This document shows, in pieces, positions 62,064 through 64,000 of a DNA stretch of 64,000 bases. Both the position numbers and the translations under genes were made by a program. The notes beneath the pieces are model-generated. The model searched no databases. It worked only from the letters and a program-made list of their open reading frames with translations, and had not been told where the DNA came from. How positions within the stretch are numbered: position 1 is the stretch's first letter; each line of letters opens with the position of its first letter. Source of the DNA: JAGDMJ01 sp963809695 (lineage in GTDB: Bacteria; Bacteroidota; Ignavibacteria; UBA10030; UBA6906); assembly GCA_963809695.1 (NCBI GenBank), contig CAWEKI010000012.1:62001-126000 (forward strand). Direction: 5' to 3'.

Positions 62064-63773
62064 ATGCTGACATTCCGATACAGATATATTCTGTTGCTCC
62101 TCTTGCTGCTGCTACCGCTGTCCATGCATGCGCAAGAATCTGTGCTGCGCCTGGTCCCGTATGATGGGACGCCGGCGAGCTTCCTCAATACCCAGATCGG
62201 GGCAGACACTACGGCGAACGGAGGGGTCATCCCGGCGAACCGGGTCTACGTGCTGCAGCGGGGAGCACCCTATCTGGCGAACGGTGTGTTCAACGTCAAC
62301 TCCGGTCAGACGCTTCGGATCCGGGCAAACGATAGCGCCGGCGTGCGGCGTCCGGTGATTTTCCTGTATCCTACGGGCACGGGCGCCAATCCGCAGAGGC
62401 CCCCGGGGAATTTCGCCGTTCTGCGCGGCAACCTGGAAATGAAGAACATCGTCCTGAGCGGCTACTTTGAGCCGATCGACACGAACCTGAACAACCTTCA
62501 GGGCGCGCTTCTCAACATTCCCACCGCCGGTGCCGGGGCCAGTATCCTGCTTGATAGCTGCATACTGACCAATACCAATGGCAACCACATCCGCACCGAT
62601 GGAGCGATAAACCTCCTGACCATTACGAACTGCATCTTCGCCAATATGGGCTTCCTGGGAACTTCAAACCTGGGGGCCGGAAAAGCGATGGACCTGCGCG
62701 ATGCATCCGCCGATACGGTCATTGTCCAAAACAACACATTCATCAACTGGCAAGACCGCATCATCCGGCACTATAATTTCAACAATCCTCTCGCCGGCAC
62801 AGGTGCCATTAATTACCTCAAGTTCGATCACAATACGCTGGCCAACGGCATGTCGTACCACGGGCTCCTGTCGCTCGGCTCCATGGGACCGAAAGCGATC
62901 ATCACGAACAACCTGATGATCGATCCGTTTTCGCTCGGCAACGACACGGATGCGACGCGACAGGCGGAGTTTGTGAACAACCTTGAGACCGATCCGTACG
63001 GCGGTCCGCGTATGACGTGGGTGTTCACGACCCCCAATGACTCGACGCAATGGACCATTTCCAACAATTACTACGTGATATCAGACTCAGGTCAGGCCTT
63101 CTACGACGAGTTTGCCTCGGCCGGCGTCACCGGGGAAGGCTCTCCTCTTACCTGGCATATCAATAGCAAGCTTGGGGCAGACTCGGCCAACGCGTTCACC
63201 AAGACCAGCCTGAAGCTCAATGACATCCCCGCGCTCATGACCGCAGAGAACCGGTGGTATCGGTCGCCAAGCGGGGGGAACAAGCTGAAGAATACCCCCA
63301 ACGCGAACATCTGGAACCGGTCGTTCGACTTCGACCGGAGGGGATGGATGTACTATCATGACACGCTCGACTGTGCTTACTCCACAGCCTCGGGGGTGTA
63401 CACAGCAGCCCTTGGCGGCTATCCGGTTGGTGATTTGAATTGGTTCCCAAGCCAGAAAGCGCTTTGGCTTGTCGATCCAGCCATGGATATTGCTCCCGGC
63501 GCTTTGCCCCTGGAGTTCTCCCTGAGCCAGAACTATCCGAATCCGTTCAATCCATCGACCAGAATCGAGTTCTCCGTCATGAAAGATGCGAAGGTGAAGC
63601 TTGAGGTGTTCGACCTGCTCGGGAGAAGCGTCGCCACGCTGGTGGACGGGCCGCAGCACGCCGGACAGCACTTCGTGGACTTCAATGCCTCGAACCTGGC
63701 GTCGGGATTCTATATCTATCGTCTCTCTTCGCCGCAGCTCACGATTGCGAAGAAGATGATGCTGATAAAGTAA
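62064..63773 (+). CDS. Exported beta-helix protein with T9SS C-terminal sorting domain
   Basis: The ATG follows AAGGAGGTCAAC, a strong ribosome site. The 569-residue product has a signal peptide, a right-handed parallel beta-helix (ILLDSCILTNTNGNHIRTD, NLLTITNCIFANMG, DTVIVQNNTFINWQDRIIR), and from about residue 480 a type IX secretion sorting domain (LSQNYPNPFNPSTRIEFS, then VFDLLGRSVATL, ending KKMMLIK). It is probably secreted and attached to the cell surface. It may bind or cut galacturonan and hand products to the adjacent TonB receptor (inference). No catalytic motif of a named pectinase was recognised. Confidence 0.82.
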   Translation: MLTFRYRYILLLLLLLLPLSMHAQESVLRLVPYDGTPASFLNTQIGADTTANGGVIPANRVYVLQRGAPYLANGVFNVNSGQTLRIRANDSAGVRRPVIFLYPTGTGANPQRPPGNFAVLRGNLEMKNIVLSGYFEPIDTNLNNLQGALLNIPTAGAGASILLDSCILTNTNGNHIRTDGAINLLTITNCIFANMGFLGTSNLGAGKAMDLRDASADTVIVQNNTFINWQDRIIRHYNFNNPLAGTGAINYLKFDHNTLANGMSYHGLLSLGSMGPKAIITNNLMIDPFSLGNDTDATRQAEFVNNLETDPYGGPRMTWVFTTPNDSTQWTISNNYYVISDSGQAFYDEFASAGVTGEGSPLTWHINSKLGADSANAFTKTSLKLNDIPALMTAENRWYRSPSGGNKLKNTPNANIWNRSFDFDRRGWMYYHDTLDCAYSTASGVYTAALGGYPVGDLNWFPSQKALWLVDPAMDIAPGALPLEFSLSQNYPNPFNPSTRIEFSVMKDAKVKLEVFDLLGRSVATLVDGPQHAGQHFVDFNASNLASGFYIYRLSSPQLTIAKKMMLIK

Positions 63774-63830
63774 CGCGCTTCTTCACAATATTCCCTGGCT
63801 CCTGACCTCCCTCTGCCAGGTGAAGACCAG

Positions 63831-63860
63831 AGAGGGCCCCGAAACTCCGGGGCCCTCTTT
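63831..63860 (+). terminator. Rho-independent terminator of the receptor operon
   Basis: An 11-bp perfect stem (AGAGGGCCCCG at 63831-63841, CGGGGCCCTCT at 63848-63858) with a 6-base loop is followed by TT. It lies about 58 bases after the beta-helix gene stop. The remaining 140 bases to the window edge show no gene I can support. Confidence 0.85.
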
Positions 63861-64000
63861 GCATTCCGTTGAGGTCTCGCTTACGATTGTGATCCTCATC
63901 GGCGAAAGAGTTGCCACGCTTGTCTCCGGTCGCATGGGACAGGGGATGCAATAGAATCCGATCGAATTCTGCCAGCCCTTTGTTGATTTCCTTCTTTCTG

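Overview
The window reads as a carbohydrate-utilisation region of a GC-rich, Gram-negative bacterium of the Bacteroidota/Ignavibacteria-like lineage. The evidence is a C-terminal type IX secretion sorting domain of the YPNPFNPST type, a TonB-dependent receptor with a carboxypeptidase-regulatory-like N-terminus, many lipoprotein and Sec signal peptides, a Tat-exported Gfo/Idh/MocA oxidoreductase and DUF1080 proteins. The exact taxon is an inference. No tRNA, rRNA, CRISPR array, transposase or prophage gene was seen. Almost all genes lie on the + strand; the exceptions are a glycosyltransferase (13.9-14.7 kb) and a pilin-like gene (38.0-38.4 kb).

Region 1 (1-14.7 kb) looks like a 3-keto-glycoside and sugar-oxidation module. 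It holds the tail of one Gfo/Idh/MocA oxidoreductase, a HEAT-repeat lipoprotein with two DUF1080 domains, a sugar isomerase-DUF1080 fusion and a Tat-exported Gfo/Idh/MocA oxidoreductase. These run directly into a seven-haem cytochrome c, a four-histidine cytochrome b, an FHS-type sugar transporter, a discoidin-like lipoprotein, a TIGR03663-type membrane glycosyltransferase and ApbE. A GT2 glycosyltransferase closes the region on the - strand.

Region 2 (14.7-37.9 kb) is a run of large exported glycan-active proteins: a beta-helix/GHL10-like fusion, GH127, a GH67N-like/malectin/PA14 protein, GH130, GH78, a broken DUF4964/DUF4965 gene, GH116-like, an uncharacterised helical protein and a GH36-like enzyme. 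It ends at a strong terminator. The GH127 and GH78 content suggests arabinose- and rhamnose-bearing pectic side chains.

Region 3 (38.0-58.7 kb) is a pectin and hexuronate catabolic operon. After a pilin-like gene on the opposite strand, a consensus promoter with CG-centred operator-like repeats drives GH28, GH105, a LacI regulator, a second GH28 fused to a GATase-like domain, a CE8-like pectinesterase, UxaE, UxaC, KduD, KduI, an ExuT-like transporter, a UxuB-type SDR, 6-phosphogluconate dehydrogenase, a LarA-type nickel-pincer enzyme, KdgK, a HAD protein and a DUF4861 protein. No mannonate dehydratase is present. The LarA-like protein plus Gnd suggest that mannonate may instead be epimerised to gluconate and sent to the pentose phosphate pathway.

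Region 4 (58.8-63.9 kb) has a second consensus promoter with three phased copies of the same operator-like motif. It drives a TonB-dependent receptor and a beta-helix protein with a T9SS tail, with no SusD, and ends at a terminator.
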